20,075 nt of DNA from 2-01-FULL-39-33 sp964361645 (GTDB lineage: Bacteria > Patescibacteriota > Patescibacteriia > 2-01-FULL-39-33), in NCBI GenBank assembly GCA_964361645.1, contig CAYIBK010000020.1, positions 1-20,075 on the forward strand, given 5' to 3'. This document shows, piece by piece, positions 1-7,432 of this stretch. Both the position numbers and the translations under genes were made by a program. The first letter of the stretch is position 1; every line of letters begins with the position of its first letter. Under the pieces are notes generated by a model. It was given only the letters and a program-made list of their open reading frames with translations, made no database searches and had not been told where the DNA came from.

Positions 1-12
1 TTTAATCAAATG

Positions 13-50
13 TGAGATTGCTTCAGTCGCTTAAGCTCCATCGCAATGAC
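13..50. repeat. Intergenic GTCATTGCGA-type repeat
   Basis: Read on the minus strand this segment begins GTCATTGCGATGGAGC and ends GAAGCAATCTCA. From memory, this closely resembles a short repeat found between genes in many unrelated bacteria (GTCATTGCGAGGAGC...GACGAAGCAATCTC). It lies downstream of the cupredoxin terminator and codes for nothing I can see. A second element with the same GTCATT...ATGAC logic is at 7453-7546. Confidence 0.5.
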
Positions 51-81
51 AATTATTGTTATATTTTAGCTAATTTAAAAC

Positions 82-109
82 AAAAAACAGCCCTTTGGGG
101 ACTGTTTTA
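82..109 (-). terminator. Terminator after the cupredoxin gene
   Basis: On the minus strand AAACAGTCC pairs with GGGCTGTTT (one G-T wobble) around a short loop, followed by a T-rich run. It lies 16 bases past the cupredoxin stop and closes the dismutase-cupredoxin unit. Confidence 0.75.
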
Positions 110-124
110 AATTAACTTTCTGGC

Positions 125-613
125 CTATTCCACAATCAGCTGGCCAAACATGCCATTGGCCCGATGTTGGCCAACACTGCAATAATATTCAAATATTCCC
201 GTTTTGTCAGCCGTAAACTCCACTGTTTTGGTTTCACTAGCTTTGATTTGGCCGGTATTAACCTTAAATTCATCAATAATTAAATCATGAAAACCTTCAT
301 TATTAGTAAAAACAATTTTTACTTTATCACCCCTCTTAACTTTAATTTCTTTTAAGGAAAAAGAGAAGTTAGCACCCGAAACATTAAATTCTTTTACCTC
401 TGATGCAGATTGTATCTCTTCTGGTGCGACTGCTATTGCCTGATTATTTATGGTTTCTAGTGCGACACTGTTATCAGACTGATCATCTACTGGAGTATTA
501 ACTTGGGTATTTTCTGTTATTGGTTGATTGCTTGGTTTTTTATAGATATAAAAAGCCCCAATCAAAATTATTATGATTATAACAACAATTAACAATATTT
601 TATTTTTGGACAT
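125..613 (-). CDS. Membrane-anchored cupredoxin-domain protein
   Basis: The 162-residue product has an N-terminal hydrophobic segment (residues 6-24, almost all I/L/V) that should act as a signal anchor. A low-complexity N/Q/T/D linker follows to about residue 70, then a C-terminal cupredoxin fold. The type 1 copper ligands are all visible: His109 (in FHDL), Cys145, His150 and Met155, with spacing C-x4-H-x4-M. The domain probably sits outside the membrane and either carries electrons or binds copper; the partner cannot be told. The gene is 15 bases downstream of the superoxide dismutase on the same strand, so the two are probably co-transcribed, and a terminator follows its TAG stop. No Shine-Dalgarno sequence precedes the ATG. 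The cupredoxin call is firm, the physiological role is not. Confidence 0.88.
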   Translation of the reverse strand: MSKNKILLIVVIIIIILIGAFYIYKKPSNQPITENTQVNTPVDDQSDNSVALETINNQAIAVAPEEIQSASEVKEFNVSGANFSFSLKEIKVKRGDKVKIVFTNNEGFHDLIIDEFKVNTGQIKASETKTVEFTADKTGIFEYYCSVGQHRANGMFGQLIVE

Positions 614-628
614 ATTTTGTTTTTTAAA

Positions 629-1231
629 TTATTTAGAGTTTTGATAATAATTATTAACTTGCTCCCAGTTGATAACATTAAAAAATGCTTCAATATACTC
701 TGGACGACGATTTTGGTACTTTAGATAATAAGCATGCTCCCAAAGATCCAAACATAAAATGGGAGTCTGGCCAGAACTTATTGGAGTATCTTGATTGGGC
801 GTAGTCACAATTTCTAATTGTCCGCCACTTATAACCAGCCAAGACCAGCCACTGCCAAATAATTTGATAGAGGCTTCAGTAAATTGTTTTTTAAATTCTG
901 GCAATGAGCCAAATTTATCATCAATGCTTTTGGCTATTTCTCCGCTTGGGGCAACTTCTTTCTTAAGCAACTTCCAAAACATAGCGTGATTTAGCGCACC
1001 ACCGCCACTATTTTTAACTGCCGTTTTAATATCTTCGGGAATACCATCAAGATTTTTAAGCAATTCTTCAATTGATTGGCTTTGTAAATTTTCGTATTTT
1101 TCCAAAGTGGTGTTTAATTTATCCACATAACCCACATAATGCTTGTCATGATGAACTGCCATGGTTTTTTGATCTATAAATGGCTCCAAAGAATCGTAGC
1201 CATAGGCTAATTCTTCTGGGGTAAATTTCAT
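629..1231 (-). CDS. sodA: Superoxide dismutase, Mn-type (Fe/Mn family)
   Basis: This is a full-length 200-residue Fe/Mn-family superoxide dismutase, which converts superoxide to oxygen and hydrogen peroxide. The four metal ligands are His27 (in AVHHDKHY), His82 (in GGGALNH), Asp162 and His166 (in DLWEHAYY). Gly78, four residues before His82, and Gln147 in NQDTPI correspond to the Gly77/Gln146 pair typical of Mn rather than Fe enzymes, so manganese is predicted, though cambialistic use is possible. There is no signal peptide, so it is cytoplasmic. It is the first gene of a two-gene unit with the membrane cupredoxin. The ATG at 1231 has no Shine-Dalgarno sequence. A TATAAT box lies about 70 bases upstream. 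Confidence 0.96.
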   Translation of the reverse strand: MKFTPEELAYGYDSLEPFIDQKTMAVHHDKHYVGYVDKLNTTLEKYENLQSQSIEELLKNLDGIPEDIKTAVKNSGGGALNHAMFWKLLKKEVAPSGEIAKSIDDKFGSLPEFKKQFTEASIKLFGSGWSWLVISGGQLEIVTTPNQDTPISSGQTPILCLDLWEHAYYLKYQNRRPEYIEAFFNVINWEQVNNYYQNSK

Positions 1232-1298
1232 ATTTTTTAAATTATTAATTATTTTATATTACTTAATCCAATCAAGAACTAAGTATTAATTTTTATAA

Positions 1299-1304
1299 AT
1301 TATA
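1299..1304 (-). promoter_or_regulatory. Candidate -10 box for the superoxide dismutase gene
   Basis: A perfect TATAAT on the minus strand, about 70 bases before the dismutase ATG. I find no good -35 at 16-18 bases, so this is only a candidate; the region is very AT-rich. Confidence 0.35.
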
Positions 1305-1391
1305 ACTTTAGACCGCAATTTAATAGTCCAAAATAGCCTAATTTAACCAATCTAGGTTATCGTTAATTTTAACATAAATTAAGAAAATAAA

Positions 1392-1419
1392 AAAATCCCT
1401 AATATTTGATTAGGGATTT
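1392..1419 (-). terminator. Terminator overlapping the stop of the kinase/membrane operon
   Basis: On the minus strand AAATCCCTAAT pairs perfectly with ATTAGGGATTT, followed by TTTTTT. The 5' arm contains the TAA stop of the upstream 151-residue membrane protein, so the hairpin overlaps the coding end. Confidence 0.85.
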
Positions 1420-1865
1420 CTAGATTGTTGTTCTCTAATGCTTCTTTCCAGTTCGGCAATGACATTTTCCACGCCGGCTCTACTAGGTATTGTCAAGCTT
1501 TCTTTAAGCCTCTTTTGCTCGGCCAAAGCGGCCAACTTTTGGGGACGACTGGCCATCATAGAAGCAAAAGACCTCTCTAAGATATCGCGGGTGATATCAG
1601 AAACAACTTCAAATCTAGCGCCAAAGATAGCAATCACAAAAACAATTAACACTAAAAAACTTAAGGCTTTTATTTCGGGCAAGGCATTATGGATAGTTAA
1701 ACGATAAGTTTCTTGCGGAGTCATCTCCCAAAGATCGGCTTGATTGTTGGCTTGGCTAACATTAGCTAGATCCATTTTAGCTTTCAGGGAATTATGATAA
1801 CTAATGGCAATTAACAATGCTGTAAGAGCTAAAAACAATAAAGCGGCAAAAACTTTCCAGCTCAT
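1410..1865 (-). CDS. Hypothetical membrane protein with C-terminal charged helix
   Basis: I do not recognise this 151-residue protein. It has a hydrophobic segment at residues 5-22, an extracytoplasmic-looking stretch of about 45 residues, a second hydrophobic segment at about residues 66-83, then a charged helical C-terminus of about 65 residues that could be a coiled coil in the cytoplasm. It is the last gene of the minus-strand operon. Its ATG directly abuts the TAG stop of the preceding gene, so translational coupling is likely. A GGAG sits seven bases before the ATG, inside the end of the preceding gene. The two adjacent membrane proteins may form a complex, but nothing here shows their function. 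Confidence 0.75.
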   Translation of the reverse strand: MSWKVFAALLFLALTALLIAISYHNSLKAKMDLANVSQANNQADLWEMTPQETYRLTIHNALPEIKALSFLVLIVFVIAIFGARFEVVSDITRDILERSFASMMASRPQKLAALAEQKRLKESLTIPSRAGVENVIAELERSIREQQSRNP

Positions 1866-2177
1866 CTAATTCTCCGATAATGGTTTTTTATAAAACCATT
1901 GCCAAATCCCTACCGACCAAATTATGGTATAAACCAAACTCATCAGAAATAAAACCCACTGCCCATGATACCATGTGGTAAAATACCAAAAAGGCTGATG
2001 GATCAAACCGATTACATTACCCCATTTATTCTTGAGACAAGATATTATAAGTATAATGCCCAAACCCATAAAAAAAATAAAAACTTGTGATATCAAATCA
2101 AATAGCTGCCACTTGTTTAGACTTTCCATGTAAATAACAACTAAGCTAAATAAATCATTTAGTTGTGAAGCATCCAA
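1866..2177 (-). CDS. Small hypothetical membrane protein, TTG start
   Basis: I do not recognise this 103-residue protein. It has two clear hydrophobic segments (about residues 29-48 and 74-92) separated by a Trp-, Tyr- and His-rich loop. The start is TTG at 2177: AAGGAG lies seven bases upstream (2185-2190). The nearby ATG at 2173 is out of frame and stops after four codons, so TTG is the supported start. It lies 27 bases after the kinase and is directly joined (stop next to start) to the following membrane gene, making a three-gene operon. Confidence 0.75.
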   Translation of the reverse strand: MDASQLNDLFSLVVIYMESLNKWQLFDLISQVFIFFMGLGIILIISCLKNKWGNVIGLIHQPFWYFTTWYHGQWVLFLMSLVYTIIWSVGIWQWFYKKPLSEN

Positions 2178-2204
2178 GATGTTTCTCCTTGTGGTAGATT
2201 ATTT

Positions 2205-2864
2205 TTAATCATTGTTTATAATCACGATGTCGGCTTGTTCAATTTGTGGAGCCACATACTTTTGATAATAAGGTTCAACCCGCTCCTTAATGAAACGCAA
2301 GGTATCTGCCTCTGTATCGTGGAGCAAACCAGTATCCCTTTTTATTCTTCTGGCCACTCTGATATCGTTATCAGCTTCAATAAATATTTTCAGCACATTA
2401 TCCAACCCATCAAGGGCTTGAAGCACAAAAAGACCTTCCGTAACGATAATTGATCCGGTTTTAACTTTACGTCCTATGCCTGGCAAGCGCTTATTGGTTT
2501 TTTTGTCATAAACCGGACTGGCTATGGATTGGCCGGAGAGCAAAATCTCTACATCGTGGCGAAATTCATCCAATAAATATGATTCTGGCAGATCAAAAAT
2601 AGCACGACCCGCCTCATCAAAGGGAAAACTAAGATGGTTTTTATCTTTATAATAATCATCAAAATTAAGCACCGAGACATCAAGGCTATTTTTTTTAAGA
2701 TCTTCTGCCAATCTTTGAGCTAACAAACTTTTACCAGAACAGCTGCCACCAGCTACCGCCAGTAGCATCGGATTAGTTTCTTTCATTTGATTAATTAAAA
2801 CATCCATCAAGCAAGACAATAACTCCAATCCATGGTCAAAACCGCTGATCGGCGATCGCTTCAT
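2205..2864 (-). CDS. Uridine-kinase-like P-loop kinase
   Basis: A P-loop kinase of the uridine kinase/phosphoribulokinase family, 219 residues from the chosen start. The Walker A motif GGSCSGKS is at residues 39-46. The DDYY motif (about residue 72) is the acceptor-side acidic motif typical of uridine kinases, and VTEGLFVL is the family's strand leading to the Walker B-like region. Likely activity is NTP-dependent phosphorylation of uridine/cytidine or a related small molecule, in the cytoplasm. The frame is open upstream to 2939, but ATG 2864 is preceded by AAGGAG nine bases away, whereas the upstream stretch overlaps the promoter, so I use 2864. Residues 1-30 precede the usual start of the fold. 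It heads an operon with two small membrane proteins and is divergent from an RNA ligase. The exact substrate is uncertain. Confidence 0.82.
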   Translation of the reverse strand: MKRSPISGFDHGLELLSCLMDVLINQMKETNPMLLAVAGGSCSGKSLLAQRLAEDLKKNSLDVSVLNFDDYYKDKNHLSFPFDEAGRAIFDLPESYLLDEFRHDVEILLSGQSIASPVYDKKTNKRLPGIGRKVKTGSIIVTEGLFVLQALDGLDNVLKIFIEADNDIRVARRIKRDTGLLHDTEADTLRFIKERVEPYYQKYVAPQIEQADIVIINND

Positions 2865-2911
2865 GATTTTATGCTCCTTAGTGTTTTGTGTTTTCAAGGT
2901 ACGGATAGTGC

Positions 2912-2939
2912 ATAATAACACTTTTTCATATAAAGTCAA
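2912..2939 (-). promoter_or_regulatory. Promoter of the kinase operon
   Basis: On the minus strand TTGACT (2939-2934) and TATTAT (2917-2912) are separated by 16 bases. It lies about 50 bases before the kinase ATG and back to back with the ligase promoter. Confidence 0.55.
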
Positions 2940-2961
2940 AATCTGGTCTAAATCATAGGAC

Positions 2962-2990
2962 TTGACAAAAATTCTTTTTTATCATAAAAT
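2962..2990 (+). promoter_or_regulatory. Strong sigma-70-type promoter of the RNA ligase gene
   Basis: A perfect TTGACA (2962-2967), a 17-base spacer and TAAAAT (2985-2990). The TTG start is about 50 bases after the expected transcription start, with AAGGAG at 3034-3039. Confidence 0.75.
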
Positions 2991-3047
2991 AAGCAGTTAA
3001 TCGCACCTTTACAAAACAAGAAATTCAACCAAAAAGGAGAAGTAGAG

Positions 3048-4038
3048 TTGAACCCTGTAGAATTAAAAAGACAATGTGATATTTTGGCTTTGTCTCAATT
3101 TGTTAGGAATTTTGTAAAAGCTGGAGTCAGAGACCCTAAATCTTTCAATGAATGGAAAAAATCCGGTGATAACGCCAAAAATATAACCAAGTTGTTTGAA
3201 TATCCTGCTGACCACGGCCTGCCAGCCATAACTGGACTGGTCAAACCGTTCTTTCATCCGACACTGCCGCTGGTGGGCTTAAATTACACTCCCTTAGCGC
3301 ATAATACTTTGCACCAATTCCCCCAAAGGCTGGACAACGACTCTGCGCTTCTGCCGAGGCATTGTTTTTGATCATCAGGGCAATTTGGTAGCTCTGCCTT
3401 TTATGAAGTTTTTCAATCTAGGCGAACACCCAGAAACTGTTAATTTGCCGGATGAATCCTTTGAAGCCACAGCCAAGCAAGACGGCCATTTGGGCATTAT
3501 CTTCCGCTACGACGATGGTTTTATTTTAACCACTCGTGGAGATTTCAATAGTCCTACCGCCCAATTCGCCAACAAGATGCTAGCCCAACACGCTAAAAAG
3601 AATGATTGGCGCCAGTGTTTCCCAGCAAGTAGCACTCTACTAGTGGAAATCATCCATCCAGAAACACATGTTTATGTGGATTACGGCGATAAAAAAGAAT
3701 TCAGAATTATTGGCATGTATAAGCATAGTTCACTTATTTCAGTGACAGATTATGGACGATATGATGTTTTGACTGACATAGGAAAAACTTTAGGACTACC
3801 TGTAACACCCATCTGGACAGGTGAAAAATTAAAAGATCTGATTGCTTTAATGAGGGATCGATCCGTTCATAATCAGGAAGGCTATGTAGTGCGCTTTAAG
3901 AGCGGCCTAAGAGTGAAACTGAANNNNNNNNNNNNNNNNNNNNNNNNNNNNNNNNNNNNNNNNNNNNNNNNNNNNNNNNNNNNNNNNNNNNNNNNNNNNN
4001 NNNNNNNNNNNNNNNNNNNNNNNCTAATACAAACATAG
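3048..4038 (+). CDS. T4 Rnl1-family RNA ligase, frameshifted and interrupted by an assembly gap
   Basis: A homologue of bacteriophage T4 RNA ligase 1, an ATP-dependent enzyme that joins 5'-phosphate and 3'-hydroxyl RNA ends. Reading starts at TTG 3048, with AAGGAG eight bases upstream. The first frame gives residues 1-92, then fails after the C5 run at 3320-3324. Dropping one C gives FPKGWTTTLRFCRGIVFD and the downstream frame stays open. Landmarks in the joined protein are CRGIVFD, then MKFFNLGEHP (T4: MEKFFNLNENP), then motif I KQDG with the nucleotidyl lysine at codon 3475-3477 (about residue 143). These are followed by TTRG, motif III LLVEIIHPETHVYVDY, motif IV NQEGYVV and the start of motif V, VKLK, at the gap edge. 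The C-terminal domain is mostly lost in the gap; after it LIQT and TAG may be the true end. Motif I has His where T4 has Ser. Confidence 0.85.
3320..3324 (+). other. C5 homopolymer at the ligase frameshift
   Basis: Five Cs follow TT and precede AAAGG. With five Cs the frame ends at a TGA (3369-3371); with four the ligase core is continuous. A sequencing or assembly indel is the simplest reading. CCC-C is also a type of site where +1 slippage is known. Confidence 0.8.
3924..4023. other. Assembly gap of 100 N
   Basis: Exactly 100 Ns, the conventional size for a scaffold gap of unknown length. It removes the end of the RNA ligase, so the spacing to the next gene is not reliable. Confidence 0.97.
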
Positions 4039-4050
4039 GAGAGAAAATCA

Positions 4051-4728
4051 ATGGAACTAGGCAATTCTGTTTGGGATAGAGAAGATAGTCCAAATCGGGG
4101 TAATCTAAGTCAAGCTACCTATGCCACTGCCGTCAGTGTTTTTACGACTGTGGGTATTATAACGGCAGCGGCTATCGGCTATTGCACTATGAATATGATT
4201 GTTAATCCTATCTTTCTTATTTCTGCTGGCTTGGTAGCACCAATTGTCGGCATAATCATAGCGCTTAACAGCAAAAATTGGCTGATATCATTTATCGGCT
4301 ACCTAATGGTCTGTGTGGGTTTGGGCGCCATTGTGGGGCCAACTGTGGCTATTGTAGAAAGCGCAGTAGTGGTTAAGGCGTTGTTAGCTACTGCTGGCGT
4401 AACTTTTGTAATGTCACTAGCTGGCACAATCTATCCCAAATCATTGGAACACTGGGGCATTTACCTATTTGCCGGTCTGTTGGCTTTAATCTTTGTCCGC
4501 TTGGGACAAATGCTATTTATCGCCACTGGCACGGCTCCAGCGCTTTGGTATCTGCCCATTATCGAATACGGCGCGGCTCTCCTGTTTAGTTTGTACATTA
4601 TGTACGATTGGAACAGAGCCATGCGACTCCCCTACACTTTGGATAATGCCGTGGACTGCGCTATGGCCATTTTCCTAGATATAATTAATTTGTTCATTAC
4701 TTTTTTGCGAATTTTCAGTAAAAAATAA
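4051..4728 (+). CDS. Bax inhibitor-1/YccA-like membrane protein
   Basis: A 225-residue polytopic membrane protein with about six to seven hydrophobic segments between residues 25 and 220. The C-terminal part is the recognisable one: LYIMYDWNRAM followed by LDNAVDCAMAIFLDIINLF matches the YDxxR...A...LDIINLF pattern of the Bax inhibitor-1 (UPF0005/YccA) family. Family members are proton- or calcium-sensitive leak channels, or regulators of membrane proteases. AGGAGA at 4037-4042 lies eight bases before the ATG and overlaps the probable end of the ligase gene, so the two are likely co-transcribed from the promoter at 2962. A terminator follows. The family call is fairly good; the function in this cell is not known. 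Confidence 0.75.
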   Translation: MELGNSVWDREDSPNRGNLSQATYATAVSVFTTVGIITAAAIGYCTMNMIVNPIFLISAGLVAPIVGIIIALNSKNWLISFIGYLMVCVGLGAIVGPTVAIVESAVVVKALLATAGVTFVMSLAGTIYPKSLEHWGIYLFAGLLALIFVRLGQMLFIATGTAPALWYLPIIEYGAALLFSLYIMYDWNRAMRLPYTLDNAVDCAMAIFLDIINLFITFLRIFSKK

Positions 4729-4737
4729 AAAACCAAA

Positions 4738-4766
4738 TAAAGCGAGGCATTTAACCTCGCTTTTTA
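4738..4766 (+). terminator. Terminator after the Bax-inhibitor-like gene
   Basis: AAAGCGAGG pairs with CCTCGCTTT around a seven-base loop, ending in a T run. It starts about ten bases after the stop codon. Confidence 0.88.
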
Positions 4767-4782
4767 TTTTGTTAAATTAAGA

Positions 4783-4791
4783 TGCTATAAT
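4783..4791 (+). promoter_or_regulatory. Extended -10 promoter of the P-type ATPase gene
   Basis: TGCTATAAT is a perfect extended -10 (TGnTATAAT). No clear -35 is at the usual distance, as expected for this promoter class. The predicted leader before ATG 4821 is only about 20-25 bases and has no Shine-Dalgarno sequence. Confidence 0.65.
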
Positions 4792-4820
4792 TAATATGAT
4801 TAAAACTATTAAAAAATAAT

Positions 4821-7367
4821 ATGGCTTTGTTCCAGTACGCTATAAAAAATTCCGCCGAAATTATTGGCGAATTAAACTCCAATAGCCGTGTTGGCCTATC
4901 TTCTGAAAAAGCCAAAGAACTGCTAATAAAATACGGCAAAAATGTCTTGGCACAAACCGAATTAAAATGGTGGAAAATATTAATTAGGCAATTTAGATCG
5001 GCCTTCATCTATCTTTTAATTGCTGCCTCCATTATCACCATCGGCTTGGGAGAATTTATGGAAGCGCTAATGATTATAATTTTTTTATTGATTAATTCCA
5101 GCTTAGGCTTCTTACAGGAATATAGATCGGAAAAAACTGTTCAATTGCTAAAAAAATATGTTATCTCTTATGTGAAAGTCTGGCGCGATGGCAAAAGGAT
5201 TGTCATCAAATCAGAAGAAATAGTTCCTGGAGATATAATCTTTTTAGAAACTGGTGATAAAATACCAGCTGATGTCCGTTTTTTGGAAATGGAACATTTA
5301 ACAGTCGATGAAACTATGCTAACTGGAGAATCAATTCCAGTTAACAAAACAGCTGATTTATTAAAAAATGAAGTTAGTGATTATTACCAAGCCCTTAATT
5401 TAGGTTTTTCGGGCACCTCCATACTAAGTGGTGAGGCTAAAGCAATTGTTATCGCCAGCGGTTCTAAAACATCAATTGGAAAAATAGCCAAATTATCCAC
5501 CGAAGCCAAAAGAGTTAGCAGTTTTGAAAAAGGTATTTCCAGATTCTCTAATTTTATTCTTAAGTTGGTGATTTTCACCCTCATTATTGTTTTTTTAGCC
5601 AATATTTTAATCAAGGGCGATCGGGCAAATATGATTGAATTAATAGTCTTTTCTATTGCTCTTACCGTCAGTGTTATACCAGAAGCCTTGCCTGTGGTTA
5701 CCACCTTTTGTTTATCACGCGGAGCCAGAAATTTAGCCAAGAAAAAAATCATTGTCAAAAGATTATCAGCTGTTGAAGATTTGGGCGGAATAGAAGTTTT
5801 GTGTACTGATAAAACTGGCACTTTAACCCAGAATAAATTATCAGTGGTAAATATTTATGCGCAGTTGCACTCCCCAGATGATGTTTTATTCTACGCTAAT
5901 TTAGCTTCGGCCTTTGATCAAGTTAAAAAATTAGAGCCCTTTGATATCGCCTTGTGCCATAAATTGACTAGTGCTCAAAATAAAGAGGTTTGTAGTTATA
6001 CTAAATTAAATGAAGATGCTTTTGATCCAAAACTTAAACGAAATATAGTTTTAGTAGGCAAAAAAAATAAAAAGACGCTGATAACCCGTGGCGCTCCGGA
6101 ATCAATCCTGCCTCTTTGTAAAAATCTTTTGCCTAAAGAAATCAAGGCGATTGAGAAATGGTTTAAAGATGAGGGCAGGTTGGGCCACAGGGTGATGGCT
6201 TTGGCTTATAAGCCCAGTTGCCAGGCCAGAAACAATCTAGAAAAAGAAAATGCTTATGATTTCTTGGGCCTTATTTCCTTTGCCGACACCATCAAACAAA
6301 GCGCCTACCAAATAGCCAAACAAGCTAAAACCCTGGGAGTCAATATAAAAATCATCACTGGAGACAGCCAGGAAGTGGCCGGAGCAGTGGCCCATCAAAT
6401 AGGTTTGAGCGCCTCTCCTGAGGATGTGATAACAGCCGAGGAACTAGACAAATTAAAACCCAAAAAAAGAATGGAGATGTTGGAAAAATATTCCGTTTTT
6501 GCTAGAGTTTCACCCGAACAAAAATATGCCATTATAGAAACACTGCAATCAAAATACGAAGTGGGGTTTTTAGGCGAGGGCATTAATGACGCGCCGGTTC
6601 TAAAGATTGCCGGAGTTTCACTGGTGGTAGAAGGAGCTTCTGATATTGCCAAAGAAGTGGCCGATATTCTGCTTTTGCAAAAGGATTTAAAAGTAATATT
6701 AGACGGCATAGAGGAAGGACGAAAAATTTTTGCCAATACCACCAAATATATAAAGATTACTTTGATTTCTAATTTTGGCAATTTCTTTGCCGTCGCCATT
6801 GCCTCACTGATGATTGATTTTCTGCCTATGCTACCGCTTCAGCTTTTACTAGTTAATTTATTATCCGATTTTCCCATGATTGCCATAGCCGCTGATTCGG
6901 TAGACCCCAGCGAATTAAAATCTCCTAAAAAATATGAAATCAGGGACATTATTATATTTTCTATTATTTTGGGATTGCTCTCAACTGTTTTTGACTTTAT
7001 TTTCTTCGGCTTATTCTATAGGATATCACCAGCCGTTTTACAAACCAATTGGTTTATTGGCAGTATTTTAACAGAACTGGTTTTGATTTTTTCTATACGC
7101 ACAAAATTATTTTTTCTATTTACCAAAAGACCATCGGCGGTACTTTCTGTCTTAGTAGTCGTGGCTATATTAGCTACAGTGATTATCCCCTTCACTGCCT
7201 GGGGACAAAACCTATTTATGTTTAGCCGGCCACTAGTTAATCATTTAATAATGATCTTTGGCATTGTCATTGTTTACTTCATTAGCACCGAAACTTTAAA
7301 ATTGATTTTCAATTATAAATTCAATGGCAATGAATCTAGCAATAAACTTTTACCCAAGCCAGTATAG
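4821..7367 (+). CDS. Cation-transporting P-type ATPase (MgtA-like)
   Basis: An 848-residue P-type ATPase, an ion pump driven by ATP through an aspartyl phosphate. In order: an N-terminal cation-ATPase domain; two hydrophobic segments; an actuator domain with TGES (about residue 175); the TM4 motif PEALP; the phosphorylation motif DKTGTLT with Asp330; a nucleotide domain with RGAPE where KGAPE is usual; TGDS; and the hinge motif GEGIND (585-590) where most members have GDGxND. Several C-terminal segments follow, including NLLSDFPMIAIAADSVD. That TM6 sequence and the DLGGIEVLCTDKTGTLT region look more like MgtA-type (P3B) and proton-pump (P3A) enzymes than Ca-ATPases. Magnesium transport is therefore favoured but not proven. 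It is monocistronic. Confidence 0.9.
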   Translation: MALFQYAIKNSAEIIGELNSNSRVGLSSEKAKELLIKYGKNVLAQTELKWWKILIRQFRSAFIYLLIAASIITIGLGEFMEALMIIIFLLINSSLGFLQEYRSEKTVQLLKKYVISYVKVWRDGKRIVIKSEEIVPGDIIFLETGDKIPADVRFLEMEHLTVDETMLTGESIPVNKTADLLKNEVSDYYQALNLGFSGTSILSGEAKAIVIASGSKTSIGKIAKLSTEAKRVSSFEKGISRFSNFILKLVIFTLIIVFLANILIKGDRANMIELIVFSIALTVSVIPEALPVVTTFCLSRGARNLAKKKIIVKRLSAVEDLGGIEVLCTDKTGTLTQNKLSVVNIYAQLHSPDDVLFYANLASAFDQVKKLEPFDIALCHKLTSAQNKEVCSYTKLNEDAFDPKLKRNIVLVGKKNKKTLITRGAPESILPLCKNLLPKEIKAIEKWFKDEGRLGHRVMALAYKPSCQARNNLEKENAYDFLGLISFADTIKQSAYQIAKQAKTLGVNIKIITGDSQEVAGAVAHQIGLSASPEDVITAEELDKLKPKKRMEMLEKYSVFARVSPEQKYAIIETLQSKYEVGFLGEGINDAPVLKIAGVSLVVEGASDIAKEVADILLLQKDLKVILDGIEEGRKIFANTTKYIKITLISNFGNFFAVAIASLMIDFLPMLPLQLLLVNLLSDFPMIAIAADSVDPSELKSPKKYEIRDIIIFSIILGLLSTVFDFIFFGLFYRISPAVLQTNWFIGSILTELVLIFSIRTKLFFLFTKRPSAVLSVLVVVAILATVIIPFTAWGQNLFMFSRPLVNHLIMIFGIVIVYFISTETLKLIFNYKFNGNESSNKLLPKPV

Positions 7368-7379
7368 TAAAATGGCTAA

Positions 7380-7415
7380 GTAAAATACTACGCCCTTACG
7401 GATGTAGTATTTTAC
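7380..7415 (+). terminator. 12-bp perfect hairpin after the ATPase gene
   Basis: GTAAAATACTAC (7380-7391) and GTAGTATTTTAC (7404-7415) form a perfect 12-bp stem around a 12-base loop, 13 bases after the ATPase stop. There is no long T run, so it could equally be a repeat element. The second palindrome at 7581-7615 has similar AATACT...AGTATT arms. Confidence 0.45.
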
Positions 7416-7432
7416 AATTCAATCTGCGATTG

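Noticed and set aside
2865..2939. An N-terminal 25-residue extension of the uridine-kinase-like protein
   Set aside because: It would start within the promoter region and lacks a ribosome site, while ATG 2864 has AAGGAG at nine bases.
5384..5821. Minus-strand open frames inside the P-type ATPase gene (also 6395-6799)
   Set aside because: The plus-strand frame has all P-type ATPase motifs across both regions; the opposite frames are composition shadows.
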